A stretch of DNA of 64,000 bases from Dokdonia sp. 4H-3-7-5 (GTDB taxonomy: Bacteria; Bacteroidota; Bacteroidia; Flavobacteriales; Flavobacteriaceae), in assembly GCF_000212355.1 (NCBI RefSeq), contig NC_015496.1, positions 1,798,001 through 1,862,000 of the forward strand. The letters are read 5' to 3'. The translations under genes and the position numbers were made by a program. Of the stretch, positions 1 to 6,796 are shown piece by piece. The notes beneath the pieces were generated by a model. The model saw only the letters and a program-made list of their open reading frames with translations. It searched no databases and had not been told where the DNA came from. Position 1 is the stretch's first letter. The number at the start of each line of letters is the position of its first letter.

Positions 1-224
1 AGATATTCATCTAGATGTTGCACTTCTAGAAATACCATTGTGTTGTCTATCCAATCTTTTACAAAGGCATCTTGCAAGTAGAACCCAAAGTTATCCATTG
101 TGAATAGTGACATGTTATAGGAGATGATAGTTTCCTTAAAACCAATTGAAGTATAAAACCTTCGGGAGGAATCAAAGTCTGCAGTACCTATAAAAGGCCT
201 AATGGATTTGGCAATAGGATTCAT
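1..224 (-). CDS. VOC (glyoxalase/bleomycin-resistance) family protein, 3' part outside window
   Basis: A reading frame on the minus strand starts with ATG at 224 and runs off the left edge after about 74 codons without a stop. Its beginning (MNPIAKSIRPFIGTADFD, then SSRRFYTSIGFKE) matches the first beta-alpha unit of vicinal-oxygen-chelate proteins, in which a short strand is followed by an 'FY..lGF' helix end. VOC proteins are small metal-dependent lyases, dioxygenases or antibiotic-binding proteins. The substrate cannot be told from this fragment. It lies 8 bp upstream of the next minus-strand gene, so the two may be co-transcribed. Confidence 0.7.
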   Translation of the reverse strand, partial: MNPIAKSIRPFIGTADFDSSRRFYTSIGFKETIISYNMSLFTMDNFGFYLQDAFVKDWIDNTMVFLEVQHLDEY

Positions 225-232
225 AATTTATA

Positions 233-1117
233 TTATTTGTTAATCTCAATATTCTCTAAGATACTTTTATAAACAGTGCTTCTAAATTTTGGCCCAGTAA
301 TAAAGCTCTTTGCGCTTTCTTCGTCTGTAAGATATTCAGATGTGATTGACTCCATTGCGGTTACTTCTTCAAGGGTTTTATTGCTTTCTATAGCTTTGAA
401 AACTGAAGTGTAAACGTTTACTAGCATATCGTGATATTTTTGATAATCTGCTTTTGTTGCTAACTTTCCGTGACCAGGAATTATTTTAGTATCCTCATTG
501 ATAAGCATAAGTCCTTTCTTTGCTGCGTCAATATCTCCCTGGATGCTTCCGCCACGGTCTGTATCTATAAAAGGGAAGTTACCGTTAAAGAAGGTGTCTC
601 CAGTATGTAGCACATTACTCTGAGCAAAATAAACAAGCGCATCTCCGTCTGTATGTGCATTATGTACATGGGTTAAAAATACGTCATCGTCATTTTGGTA
701 AAAAGTAGCATCTTCACTAAAAGTGATTACTGGGAGTCCCGCACTAGCCGTTTTCTCATCGGCTGCTAATCTCTTGCGTACATTATCGTGAGCTACAATC
801 ATTGCTCCAGCGGCCTCAAAATTTAGATTTCCTCCAGTGTGGTCACCATGAAAATGAGTGTTGACCAAGAAACTCACAGGCTGGTCAGATATGGTTTTAA
901 TGGCAGCGGTGATTTTCTTGCTCAGAGGAGCAAACTGATCGTCTATCATAAATACGCCATCTTTTCCAGTAGAGATTCCTATGTTTCCACCAGCTCCTTG
1001 AAGCATGTAGATGTGATCTGTAACTTTTTCAACAGTAATTTGTACATCGTCAAAACGTCCTTGTGCAGTAGCTGCAGCAGTTATTAGTGCGATGATAATG
1101 AGTGTAAAGTGTTTCAT
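233..1117 (-). CDS. MBL-fold metallo-hydrolase, exported
   Basis: 294 residues. The N-terminus is a cleavable signal peptide (hydrophobic stretch, then ATAQG near residue 20), so the enzyme should act in the periplasm. The metallo-beta-lactamase zinc motif HFHGDH lies at residues 88-93. A later His in 'HTHVHNAHTDGDALVYF' and the 'IIPGHGKLA' segment supply the remaining metal ligands expected for this fold. The overall pattern resembles the periplasmic B3-like/quinoprotein-relay hydrolases. Lactamase activity is possible but not shown. The first gene downstream is the VOC fragment. Substrate unknown. Confidence 0.85.
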   Translation of the reverse strand: MKHFTLIIIALITAAATAQGRFDDVQITVEKVTDHIYMLQGAGGNIGISTGKDGVFMIDDQFAPLSKKITAAIKTISDQPVSFLVNTHFHGDHTGGNLNFEAAGAMIVAHDNVRKRLAADEKTASAGLPVITFSEDATFYQNDDDVFLTHVHNAHTDGDALVYFAQSNVLHTGDTFFNGNFPFIDTDRGGSIQGDIDAAKKGLMLINEDTKIIPGHGKLATKADYQKYHDMLVNVYTSVFKAIESNKTLEEVTAMESITSEYLTDEESAKSFITGPKFRSTVYKSILENIEINK

Positions 1118-1158
1118 TTTTAAGTTTTTTTATAAAGGTAGTCGTATTGATGTAGTTG

Positions 1159-1174
1159 CGCTTTCGCGAAAGCG
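1159..1174. repeat. Palindrome copy 1 (CGCTTTCGCGAAAGCG)
   Basis: Exact 16-bp palindrome in the gap between the MBL hydrolase and the cyoE promoter. The flanks (GTTG before, TAAT after) follow the wider GTTR...YAAC tendency. Confidence 0.97.
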
Positions 1175-1207
1175 TAATTTTAACAACCTATTATGCTTGT
1201 CGTTTTG

Positions 1208-1238
1208 TTGTGCAGATTCCTTTTGGGCAGTATCTTTG
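1208..1238 (+). promoter_or_regulatory. Bacteroidota-type promoter of cyoE
   Basis: TTG at 1208-1210, a 20-bp spacer, then the -7 box TATCTTTG at 1231-1238. The box lies inside the longest open frame that begins at ATG 1193, so translation must begin downstream of it. Confidence 0.6.
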
Positions 1239-1270
1239 CACCACTTAAAAAATTGCTAAACCTACTGTCT

Positions 1271-2164
1271 TTGAGCGACGTCGCCATACATACGAATACC
1301 TACTCTGCCTGGTACGATTTTAAAGAAATCACAAAGATGCGTTTATCTATAAGCGTAGTGTTTTCTAGTGTTGCAGGATATTTTCTTGGAGCCACAGAGA
1401 TAGACTGGTTTATTGTGTTGCTGCTAGCTGTAGGAGGCTACTTTATGGTAGGCGCGTCAAATGCGTATAATCAGGTGCTAGAGAAAGATCTAGACGCATT
1501 GATGGATCGCACAAAAAATAGACCTGTAGCTTCCGGAAGGATGTCTAAGCAAAAGGCGCTCTTAATAGCAATTACATTTACGATTCTAGGTTTAGGAACA
1601 TTGTATTACATAAATCCTCAGACAGCAATGTTTGGAGGGATTTCTATATTTATGTATGTACTGTTATATACTCCCTTAAAAACGAAGACACCTTTATCTG
1701 TTTTTGTAGGGGCATTTCCAGGGGCGATACCTTACATGTTAGGTTGGGTTGCTGCTACTAACGATTTTGGTATAGAGCCTGGGACGTTATTTATGATACA
1801 ATTTTTCTGGCAGTTCCCTCATTTTTGGGCAATAGGGTGGTTTCTTTTTGATGACTATAAAAAAGGAGGCTTTGCTATGTTGCCTACGGGAAAACGTGAT
1901 AAAGGAACTGCAGTTCAAATCGTGTTATACACGGTATGGACAGTACTTATCTCGATAATACCTGCATTTGGGGTAACTGGAGATTTATTTTTAACACCTG
2001 TGTCTGCAATTATCGTTGGGGCACTAGGATTATTTATGCTGTATTGGGCAATTAAATTGTACCAAAACAGAGATGCAAAAACAGCCAAACGACTAATGCT
2101 TTCAAGTGTGACTTACATTACACTACTTCAAATTGTTTTTGTAATAGATAAATTTTTAAGATAG
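1271..2164 (+). CDS. cyoE: Protoheme IX farnesyltransferase (heme O synthase)
   Basis: Converts heme B to heme O by adding a farnesyl group, the first step in making the oxidase heme. It is an integral membrane enzyme of the UbiA prenyltransferase family with multiple hydrophobic helices. The Asp-rich prenyl-diphosphate site is visible as NAYNQVLEKDLDALMDRT, and a second loop as FDDYKKGG. The open frame extends to ATG 1193, but the -7 box at 1231-1238 lies inside it. I therefore prefer TTG 1271 (MSDVAIHTN, 297 aa), with TTG 1253 as an alternative. It abuts the subunit III gene at 2165 with no gap and heads the oxidase cluster. Confidence 0.92.
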   Translation: MSDVAIHTNTYSAWYDFKEITKMRLSISVVFSSVAGYFLGATEIDWFIVLLLAVGGYFMVGASNAYNQVLEKDLDALMDRTKNRPVASGRMSKQKALLIAITFTILGLGTLYYINPQTAMFGGISIFMYVLLYTPLKTKTPLSVFVGAFPGAIPYMLGWVAATNDFGIEPGTLFMIQFFWQFPHFWAIGWFLFDDYKKGGFAMLPTGKRDKGTAVQIVLYTVWTVLISIIPAFGVTGDLFLTPVSAIIVGALGLFMLYWAIKLYQNRDAKTAKRLMLSSVTYITLLQIVFVIDKFLR

Positions 2165-2746
2165 ATGGATTATACTCAAGGAGGTGAAAAGTTGAAACTA
2201 GATCGTGCTAAAAAGCAGATGTTGTGGTTTGGGATTATAAGTTTGTGTATGACATTTGCAGGACTTACGAGTGCATATATCGTAAGTATGGAACGTCGTG
2301 ACTGGTTAGAAAACTATGATTTTCCGCAGGCGCTTATAGTTTCTACAGTGTTAATCGTAATAAGTAGTATCACGATACATCTTGCCAAAAATGCTATTAT
2401 AAGCGGTAAAAATTCAATGGGAACTTTGTTTTTAATGCTTACACTAGCGCTAGGAATAGGATTTGTGGTTTCCCAGTTTGCAGGCTTTAGTGCGTTTCAA
2501 GAACAAGGATATTATTTTACGGGAGCGTCTAGTAATATTACAACTACGTTTTTCTTTCTTATAATTGCAGTGCACATTGCACACCTTATTGCTGGTTTTA
2601 TATCTTTAATTACAGTAATTATCAATCATTTAAGAGGTAAATATTCTGCAGCAGAACATTTAGGATTAACACTAGGAGTAACGTTTTGGCACTTTTTAGA
2701 TATTCTTTGGGTATTTTTATTTGTGCTTTTATTTATCACAAAGTAA
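2165..2746 (+). CDS. Heme-copper oxidase subunit III-like protein (first of two)
   Basis: 193 residues with five predicted membrane helices and the subunit III signature near the C-terminus (GVTFWHFLDILWVFLFVLLFI). Subunit III does not carry redox centres. It stabilises the catalytic core of cytochrome c oxidase. Length is typical of the compact CtaE/CyoC form. It begins one base after the cyoE stop and so is very likely co-translated with it. A second, larger subunit III follows at 2867, so this copy may serve a different oxidase or act as a partner or assembly form. Confidence 0.88.
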   Translation: MDYTQGGEKLKLDRAKKQMLWFGIISLCMTFAGLTSAYIVSMERRDWLENYDFPQALIVSTVLIVISSITIHLAKNAIISGKNSMGTLFLMLTLALGIGFVVSQFAGFSAFQEQGYYFTGASSNITTTFFFLIIAVHIAHLIAGFISLITVIINHLRGKYSAAEHLGLTLGVTFWHFLDILWVFLFVLLFITK

Positions 2747-2807
2747 ACTAGCGGTACATTGTTTTATAAATACGTATCTAAAACGATTATAAATCGAGGC
2801 TTCAAAG

Positions 2808-2838
2808 TTGATATCTGAACATAAAATACTTATTTTTG
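2808..2838 (+). promoter_or_regulatory. Bacteroidota-type promoter before the large subunit III gene
   Basis: TTG at 2808-2810, a 20-bp spacer and the -7 box TATTTTTG at 2831-2838. It gives a leader of about 25 nt before ATG 2867, so this gene has its own transcription start within the cluster. Confidence 0.6.
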
Positions 2839-2866
2839 CAACCATTAAATTAACCAATTCTTACGA

Positions 2867-3844
2867 ATGGACACGACAGTGACAAACAACGACGCCGAGG
2901 GAACAACTTGGGGTGGTGGTAATCAACCACTAAGAGCGAGCTACGGAAAACTAATGATGTGGTTTTTCATCTTATCAGATGCATTAACCTTTTCGGGCTT
3001 TCTAGCCGCATATGGTTTTTCAAGATTTAAATTTATTGATGCTTGGCCAATAGCCGACGAAGTATTTACACACGTACCTTTCATACATGGGAATTTCCCT
3101 ATGATATACGTAGCGTTTATGACGTTTGTTTTGATTATGTCTTCTGTAACCATGGTACTTGCTGTAGATGCTGGACATCACTTAAAGCATAAAAGCGTAG
3201 CATTCTACATGTTCCTTACCATCATAGGTGGTATTATCTTCGTAGGATCACAAGGATGGGAATGGGCTACGTTCATTAAAGGTGATTATGGTGCCGTAGA
3301 AACAAAGGGTGGTAAAATACTCCAGTTCGTTGATACAGATGGTAATCGTATGGCACTTGGCGACTTCGCTATTACACAAGTAGGAGAGCGTGAGCAACAC
3401 CTTAATAAAAATGGAATTTGGTTCTCAGACGAGGCGACACCTACTACATATTCAATTGAAGAAGTAAAAGCTGGTTTTGAAGCTACTCCTAACGCATTGA
3501 TACGCATCCAGACACTTACAGAAAATGGTGAGAAGACGGTATTGTCACGAGAAGAGTCTCTTGCAAAACTATCTAGAGATGGAAAGCTTGTAGTAGAAGG
3601 AGCAAACCTTATTCATAATGAATATGGAGCACCACTTTTTGCAGACTTCTTTTTCTTTATTACAGGTTTCCACGGATTCCACGTATTTTCAGGTGTAATG
3701 ATCAATATCATTATTTTCTTTAACGTAGTTCTTGGAACTTATGAGCGAAGAGGACACTATGAGATGGTTGAAAAGGTTGGTTTATACTGGCACTTTGTAG
3801 ACCTTGTATGGGTATTTGTATTTACATTCTTCTACCTAGTTTAA
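2867..3844 (+). CDS. Cytochrome c oxidase subunit III, long form
   Basis: 325 residues, well above the usual 190-260 for subunit III. The N-terminal part (LMMWFFILSDALTFSGFLAAYGF) and the C-terminal part (FFFFITGFHGFHVFSGV and YWHFVDLVWVFVFTFFYLV) are standard subunit III helices. Between them, roughly residues 140-250, lies a soluble polar segment of about 110 residues (from GDYGAVETKGG to NLIHNEYGAPL) that replaces a short loop. It should face one side of the membrane and could bind another subunit. The gene follows its own promoter and is followed by subunit IV. I see no oxidase subunit I or II in the window. Confidence 0.92.
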   Translation: MDTTVTNNDAEGTTWGGGNQPLRASYGKLMMWFFILSDALTFSGFLAAYGFSRFKFIDAWPIADEVFTHVPFIHGNFPMIYVAFMTFVLIMSSVTMVLAVDAGHHLKHKSVAFYMFLTIIGGIIFVGSQGWEWATFIKGDYGAVETKGGKILQFVDTDGNRMALGDFAITQVGEREQHLNKNGIWFSDEATPTTYSIEEVKAGFEATPNALIRIQTLTENGEKTVLSREESLAKLSRDGKLVVEGANLIHNEYGAPLFADFFFFITGFHGFHVFSGVMINIIIFFNVVLGTYERRGHYEMVEKVGLYWHFVDLVWVFVFTFFYLV

Positions 3845-3869
3845 TTTACCTTTCAGACTATTATATATT

Positions 3870-4253
3870 ATGGCACACGAACATAAACTTGCAATATTTA
3901 GAGGAACATTAAAGTTCAAGAATAACATTCAGAAAATCTGGGGAGTACTTATATTTCTTTCGATTATCACAGCTGTAGAAGTTGTTCTAGGTATTATAAA
4001 GCCAGAGTTTTTACTAGAAACAACCTTTATAAGAATGAAACTTCTTAACTGGATTTTCATTATCCTTACTATTGTAAAGGCATATTATATTACCTGGGAT
4101 TTCATGCACATGCGTGACGAAGTTAAAGGATTACGTAGAGCAGTAGTTTGGACAGGTATCTTCCTTATTTGTTACTTAGTATTCATTTTACTTACGGAAG
4201 GTGATTATATCTTTGAAGTTTACAACAATGGATTCCAGAGCTGGGATTTCTAA
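3870..4253 (+). CDS. Cytochrome c oxidase subunit IV (prokaryotic)
   Basis: 127 residues with three hydrophobic segments: one near residues 24-45, one near 58-75, and one containing AVVWTGIFLICYLVFILL. This size and topology, and the place directly after subunit III, match the small bacterial subunit IV. That subunit packs against subunits I and III in the membrane. The start at 3870 lies 25 bp after the preceding stop. A strong hairpin terminator follows at 4263, ending this transcription unit. Confidence 0.85.
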   Translation: MAHEHKLAIFRGTLKFKNNIQKIWGVLIFLSIITAVEVVLGIIKPEFLLETTFIRMKLLNWIFIILTIVKAYYITWDFMHMRDEVKGLRRAVVWTGIFLICYLVFILLTEGDYIFEVYNNGFQSWDF

Positions 4254-4262
4254 TAAATAATT

Positions 4263-4289
4263 AAAAGCGACTTTCGAGTCGCTTTTTTT
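4263..4289 (+). terminator. Rho-independent terminator after subunit IV
   Basis: Ten-bp stem AAAAGCGACT/AGTCGCTTTT closed by a TTCG tetraloop and followed by a T run. Confidence 0.9.
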
Positions 4290-4304
4290 ATGTCTTAATT
4301 ATTG

Positions 4305-4320
4305 CGCTTTCGCGAAAGCG
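4305..4320. repeat. Palindrome copy 2
   Basis: Exact CGCTTTCGCGAAAGCG, intergenic, 16 bp beyond the terminator. The flanks are ATTG and TTAT. Confidence 0.97.
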
Positions 4321-4371
4321 TTATTTCATAAAAATTGAAAACAATTATAAGCTCGATTACTTCTTGAGATT

Positions 4372-4379
4372 TATCTTTG
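4372..4379 (+). promoter_or_regulatory. -7 box giving a leaderless or near-leaderless start
   Basis: TATCTTTG ends 5 nt before ATG 4385. The upstream ATG 4364 would precede the box and cannot be on this transcript. No clear -33 TTG is visible. Confidence 0.5.
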
Positions 4380-4384
4380 TAAAC

Positions 4385-5068
4385 ATGAAAAAGAAAATCG
4401 TTCTCATATCACTTTTTGTGCTGCCAGTGCTCATTTATCTCTTCTTTGCGTCTGGTGTTTACAACTTTGCAAACTTACCTCTTCTTACACAAGAGGTAGA
4501 CGACATAAGCAGATATGCAAAACAAGAAATTAGAACAGAAGACACACCAGAATCTCCACTTACATTTGATGATCATATTACTTTAGTTGGTTACCTAGGT
4601 GATGGGCTTAAAAGCAATGAAGGGTATACGGCAAATTTGAATTTGATGATATTCAAATACTTTGAGCGTTATACAGATTTTCAATTAGTTTTATTTGTAA
4701 ACAAAGGAAGTGAGGAAGTTATAGATAATTTAAGAGCAGAATTATCACGTATTTTTGACACGTCAAAAATGCGCTTCATCGTAGCATCAAAGCAACAAAC
4801 TCAAGAGCATTTTAATAGCCTTGGCACCTCTTTATCTATGATGAATGATGGTGGGCATCCCAATGTGTTTGTAATAGATAAGGCAAGAGCTTTACGTTCT
4901 GGTCACGAGGAAAAGAAAGCAAATGTATATGGCTATGATTTCACACAAGCTGTAGAAATGGGCTATCTTAAGGATGACGTAAAAATATTACTGGCAGAAT
5001 ATAGACTGGCACTTAAGAAGAATAATAATGCCAGTCCTAAAATTGAGCAACGCAGAGAGAACAAATAA
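4385..5068 (+). CDS. Membrane-anchored thioredoxin-fold-like protein without cysteines, next to SCO
   Basis: 227 residues from ATG 4385 (MKKKIVLISLF), chosen because a -7 box sits between it and the in-frame ATG 4364. One N-terminal membrane anchor is followed by a soluble domain facing the periplasm. Strand-like segments (ITLVGYLGDGL, FQLVLFVNKG) and a late 'NVFVIDKARALRSG' resemble the layout of the SCO protein encoded next, whose matching segment is 'LFALIDQNGFIRSR'. The CxxxC copper site is absent. It could be a degenerate SCO-like partner in oxidase assembly. That relation is inferred from pattern and position, and I do not recognise a named family. Confidence 0.7.
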   Translation: MKKKIVLISLFVLPVLIYLFFASGVYNFANLPLLTQEVDDISRYAKQEIRTEDTPESPLTFDDHITLVGYLGDGLKSNEGYTANLNLMIFKYFERYTDFQLVLFVNKGSEEVIDNLRAELSRIFDTSKMRFIVASKQQTQEHFNSLGTSLSMMNDGGHPNVFVIDKARALRSGHEEKKANVYGYDFTQAVEMGYLKDDVKILLAEYRLALKKNNNASPKIEQRRENK

Positions 5069-5081
5069 TAGCTATTAAGTC

Positions 5082-5816
5082 ATGAGAAAAAATACATACA
5101 TAGGAATAGCTGCCATTGTACTCATTTTTGGGATCATTGTAATCCCAAAGATTTACAAGCGCATAGCAAATGATGATGTCTCTCGCGGTGGTAGAATGCA
5201 TCAAGATGGTGGTGAGAAGATTAATGAAGCGCCAGATGGTTTGATCTATATTAATCAAGGTGGAGTAGATAGAAAAGTGCCTCCATTTTCATTTGTAAAT
5301 CAAGACAACGATACCATCACAAATGCAGATTATAAAGGGAAAGTATACCTAGTAGAGTTCTTTTTTACAAGGTGTACCGACATTTGTATCCCTATGAGTC
5401 ATAATTTAATCGAAATATCGCAGAGGTTTGAAGGACGCGATGATTTTGGGATTGCTTCTTTCTCTATAGATCCAGAACATGACCAGCCAGAGGTACTTAA
5501 AAAGTATCAAGAGGAATACGGAGTGACAAACCCTAACTGGAACTTTATGACTGGAGATCGTTCCGCTATTAGAAAACTTTCTAATGAAGGTTTTTATCTT
5601 GCTACTAATGAAGAAGGAGATGAGAGTGACTTATACCACTCAGGACTGTTTGCACTTATTGATCAAAATGGTTTCATACGCTCTAGATTAGACCCATATG
5701 GCAATGCTAAACCTTATTACAGAGGATTTGTCCCTATGGATGATAATGTGCCAGAAGGAGGAGAAACGCCAGAGATAGATATACTTATTGAAGATATACA
5801 GAAATTACTTAAATAG
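5082..5816 (+). CDS. SCO1/SenC family copper chaperone
   Basis: 244 residues: an N-terminal membrane anchor (residues 6-22) and a periplasmic thioredoxin-like domain. The copper-binding residues of the family are present: Cys98 and Cys102 in RCTDICIP and His186 in DLYHSGLF. SCO proteins deliver copper to the CuA site of oxidase subunit II or reduce its cysteines. The gene lies 13 bp after the cysteine-free thioredoxin-like gene and 3 bp before the DUF420 gene, inside the oxidase assembly cluster. This supports a role in cytochrome c oxidase maturation. Confidence 0.93.
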   Translation: MRKNTYIGIAAIVLIFGIIVIPKIYKRIANDDVSRGGRMHQDGGEKINEAPDGLIYINQGGVDRKVPPFSFVNQDNDTITNADYKGKVYLVEFFFTRCTDICIPMSHNLIEISQRFEGRDDFGIASFSIDPEHDQPEVLKKYQEEYGVTNPNWNFMTGDRSAIRKLSNEGFYLATNEEGDESDLYHSGLFALIDQNGFIRSRLDPYGNAKPYYRGFVPMDDNVPEGGETPEIDILIEDIQKLLK

Positions 5817-5819
5817 ATT

Positions 5820-6365
5820 ATGAGTACACTTAACCCTACAGAAAAGAAATACAGAGTTTGGATCATTATTTTATCCATAGTGATTCCTATAGCCGTTGCT
5901 ATATTATTTGGTATTAAGCTTAAGGATTATGGTATAGATGTAGAGCCACTTACATTCTTGCCTCCAGTTTACGCTACTATAAACGGACTTACAGCTATTG
6001 TCTTGATACTAGCGGTGCGCGCCATAAAAAATGGAAATCGCACACTTCATGAGCGTTTAATGAAGACTGCCATTGGGTTATCTGTATTTTTTTTATTGAT
6101 GTACGTTGCTTATCACATGACATCAGACTCTACAAGTTTTGGAGGTGAGGGTATCATACGTTATGTGTATTTCTTTATTTTGATAACGCACATAGCACTA
6201 TCTATAATTATCATACCATTAGTATTGTTTACATATGTAAGAGCACTCGCAGAGCGTTTTGATAAACACAGAAAGCTCGCACGCATCACTTTTCCTATAT
6301 GGTTGTATGTTGCAATTACTGGCGTTGTTGTGTATTTAATGATCTCTCCTTATTACATCCACTAG
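5820..6365 (+). CDS. DUF420 family membrane protein
   Basis: 181 residues with five hydrophobic helices. Conserved-looking histidines occur in NRTLHERLMKTAIG, YVAYHMTSD and LITHIALSIIIIP. DUF420 (YozB-like) proteins are small membrane proteins usually encoded beside SCO and oxidase genes. Their function is unknown, although histidines at membrane interfaces suggest heme or copper handling. It starts 3 bp after the SCO stop and its own stop abuts the ATG of the next gene, so the three are surely one operon. Confidence 0.88.
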   Translation: MSTLNPTEKKYRVWIIILSIVIPIAVAILFGIKLKDYGIDVEPLTFLPPVYATINGLTAIVLILAVRAIKNGNRTLHERLMKTAIGLSVFFLLMYVAYHMTSDSTSFGGEGIIRYVYFFILITHIALSIIIIPLVLFTYVRALAERFDKHRKLARITFPIWLYVAITGVVVYLMISPYYIH

Positions 6366-6644
6366 ATGAAAAATCTTAAACAAGTACTAGTTGTAATGTT
6401 TTTCTGTTGCGCTTTCGCGAAAGCGGACTTAAATGCAACAGTGGTAGCATCTACTACTCAGTGTGCTATGTGTCGTGCAGTCTTAGAATCTGAAGAAGAT
6501 AATAGTACTGCCAAAGGAATAAACAACGGTATAAAGTACCTTATGGTAATTCCATATATCCTTGTGGGTGGTGTTTTCTACTTCGTTTATAAATCCAAAA
6601 AAAATGCTTCGACTGAACCACAAGATGAACAAACTGATTCATAA
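6366..6644 (+). CDS. Small exported membrane protein with CxxC, end of oxidase cluster
   Basis: 92 residues. A signal peptide (MKNLKQVLVVMFFCCAFAKADL) is followed by a short periplasmic stretch with CAMC, then one membrane helix (YLMVIPYILVGGVFYFVY) and a basic and polar tail. The CxxC could hold a metal or a disulfide, consistent with a place in oxidase assembly, but no family name is clear. Its start is directly adjacent to the DUF420 stop. The signal peptide end (CAFAKA) is written by a genomic palindrome copy at 6410-6425, so this repeat contributes to the cleavage region. Confidence 0.75.
   Translation: MKNLKQVLVVMFFCCAFAKADLNATVVASTTQCAMCRAVLESEEDNSTAKGINNGIKYLMVIPYILVGGVFYFVYKSKKNASTEPQDEQTDS
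6410..6425. repeat. Palindrome copy 3, inside a coding region
   Basis: Exact CGCTTTCGCGAAAGCG within the signal peptide of the small CxxC protein, read in the frame gct-ttc-gcg-aaa-gcg (AFAKA). Confidence 0.97.
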
Positions 6645-6796
6645 AGAAGTTGCTTTTTTATTACTTAACCTCAATAAGTTTCCCTATTAATTTCTTTGAG
6701 GTTTAATAGTTTTATTCTTTAACAAAACCTTAGGACAACTCGACTAAACCCATCCGTAATTTGCGTGTCTAATTTTAGAACCAAACTTTTAAACGG

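Noticed and set aside
1159-1174. The palindrome as a REP/BIME or MITE.
   Set aside because: No loop, no target duplication, no transposase, and copies within conserved gene interiors.
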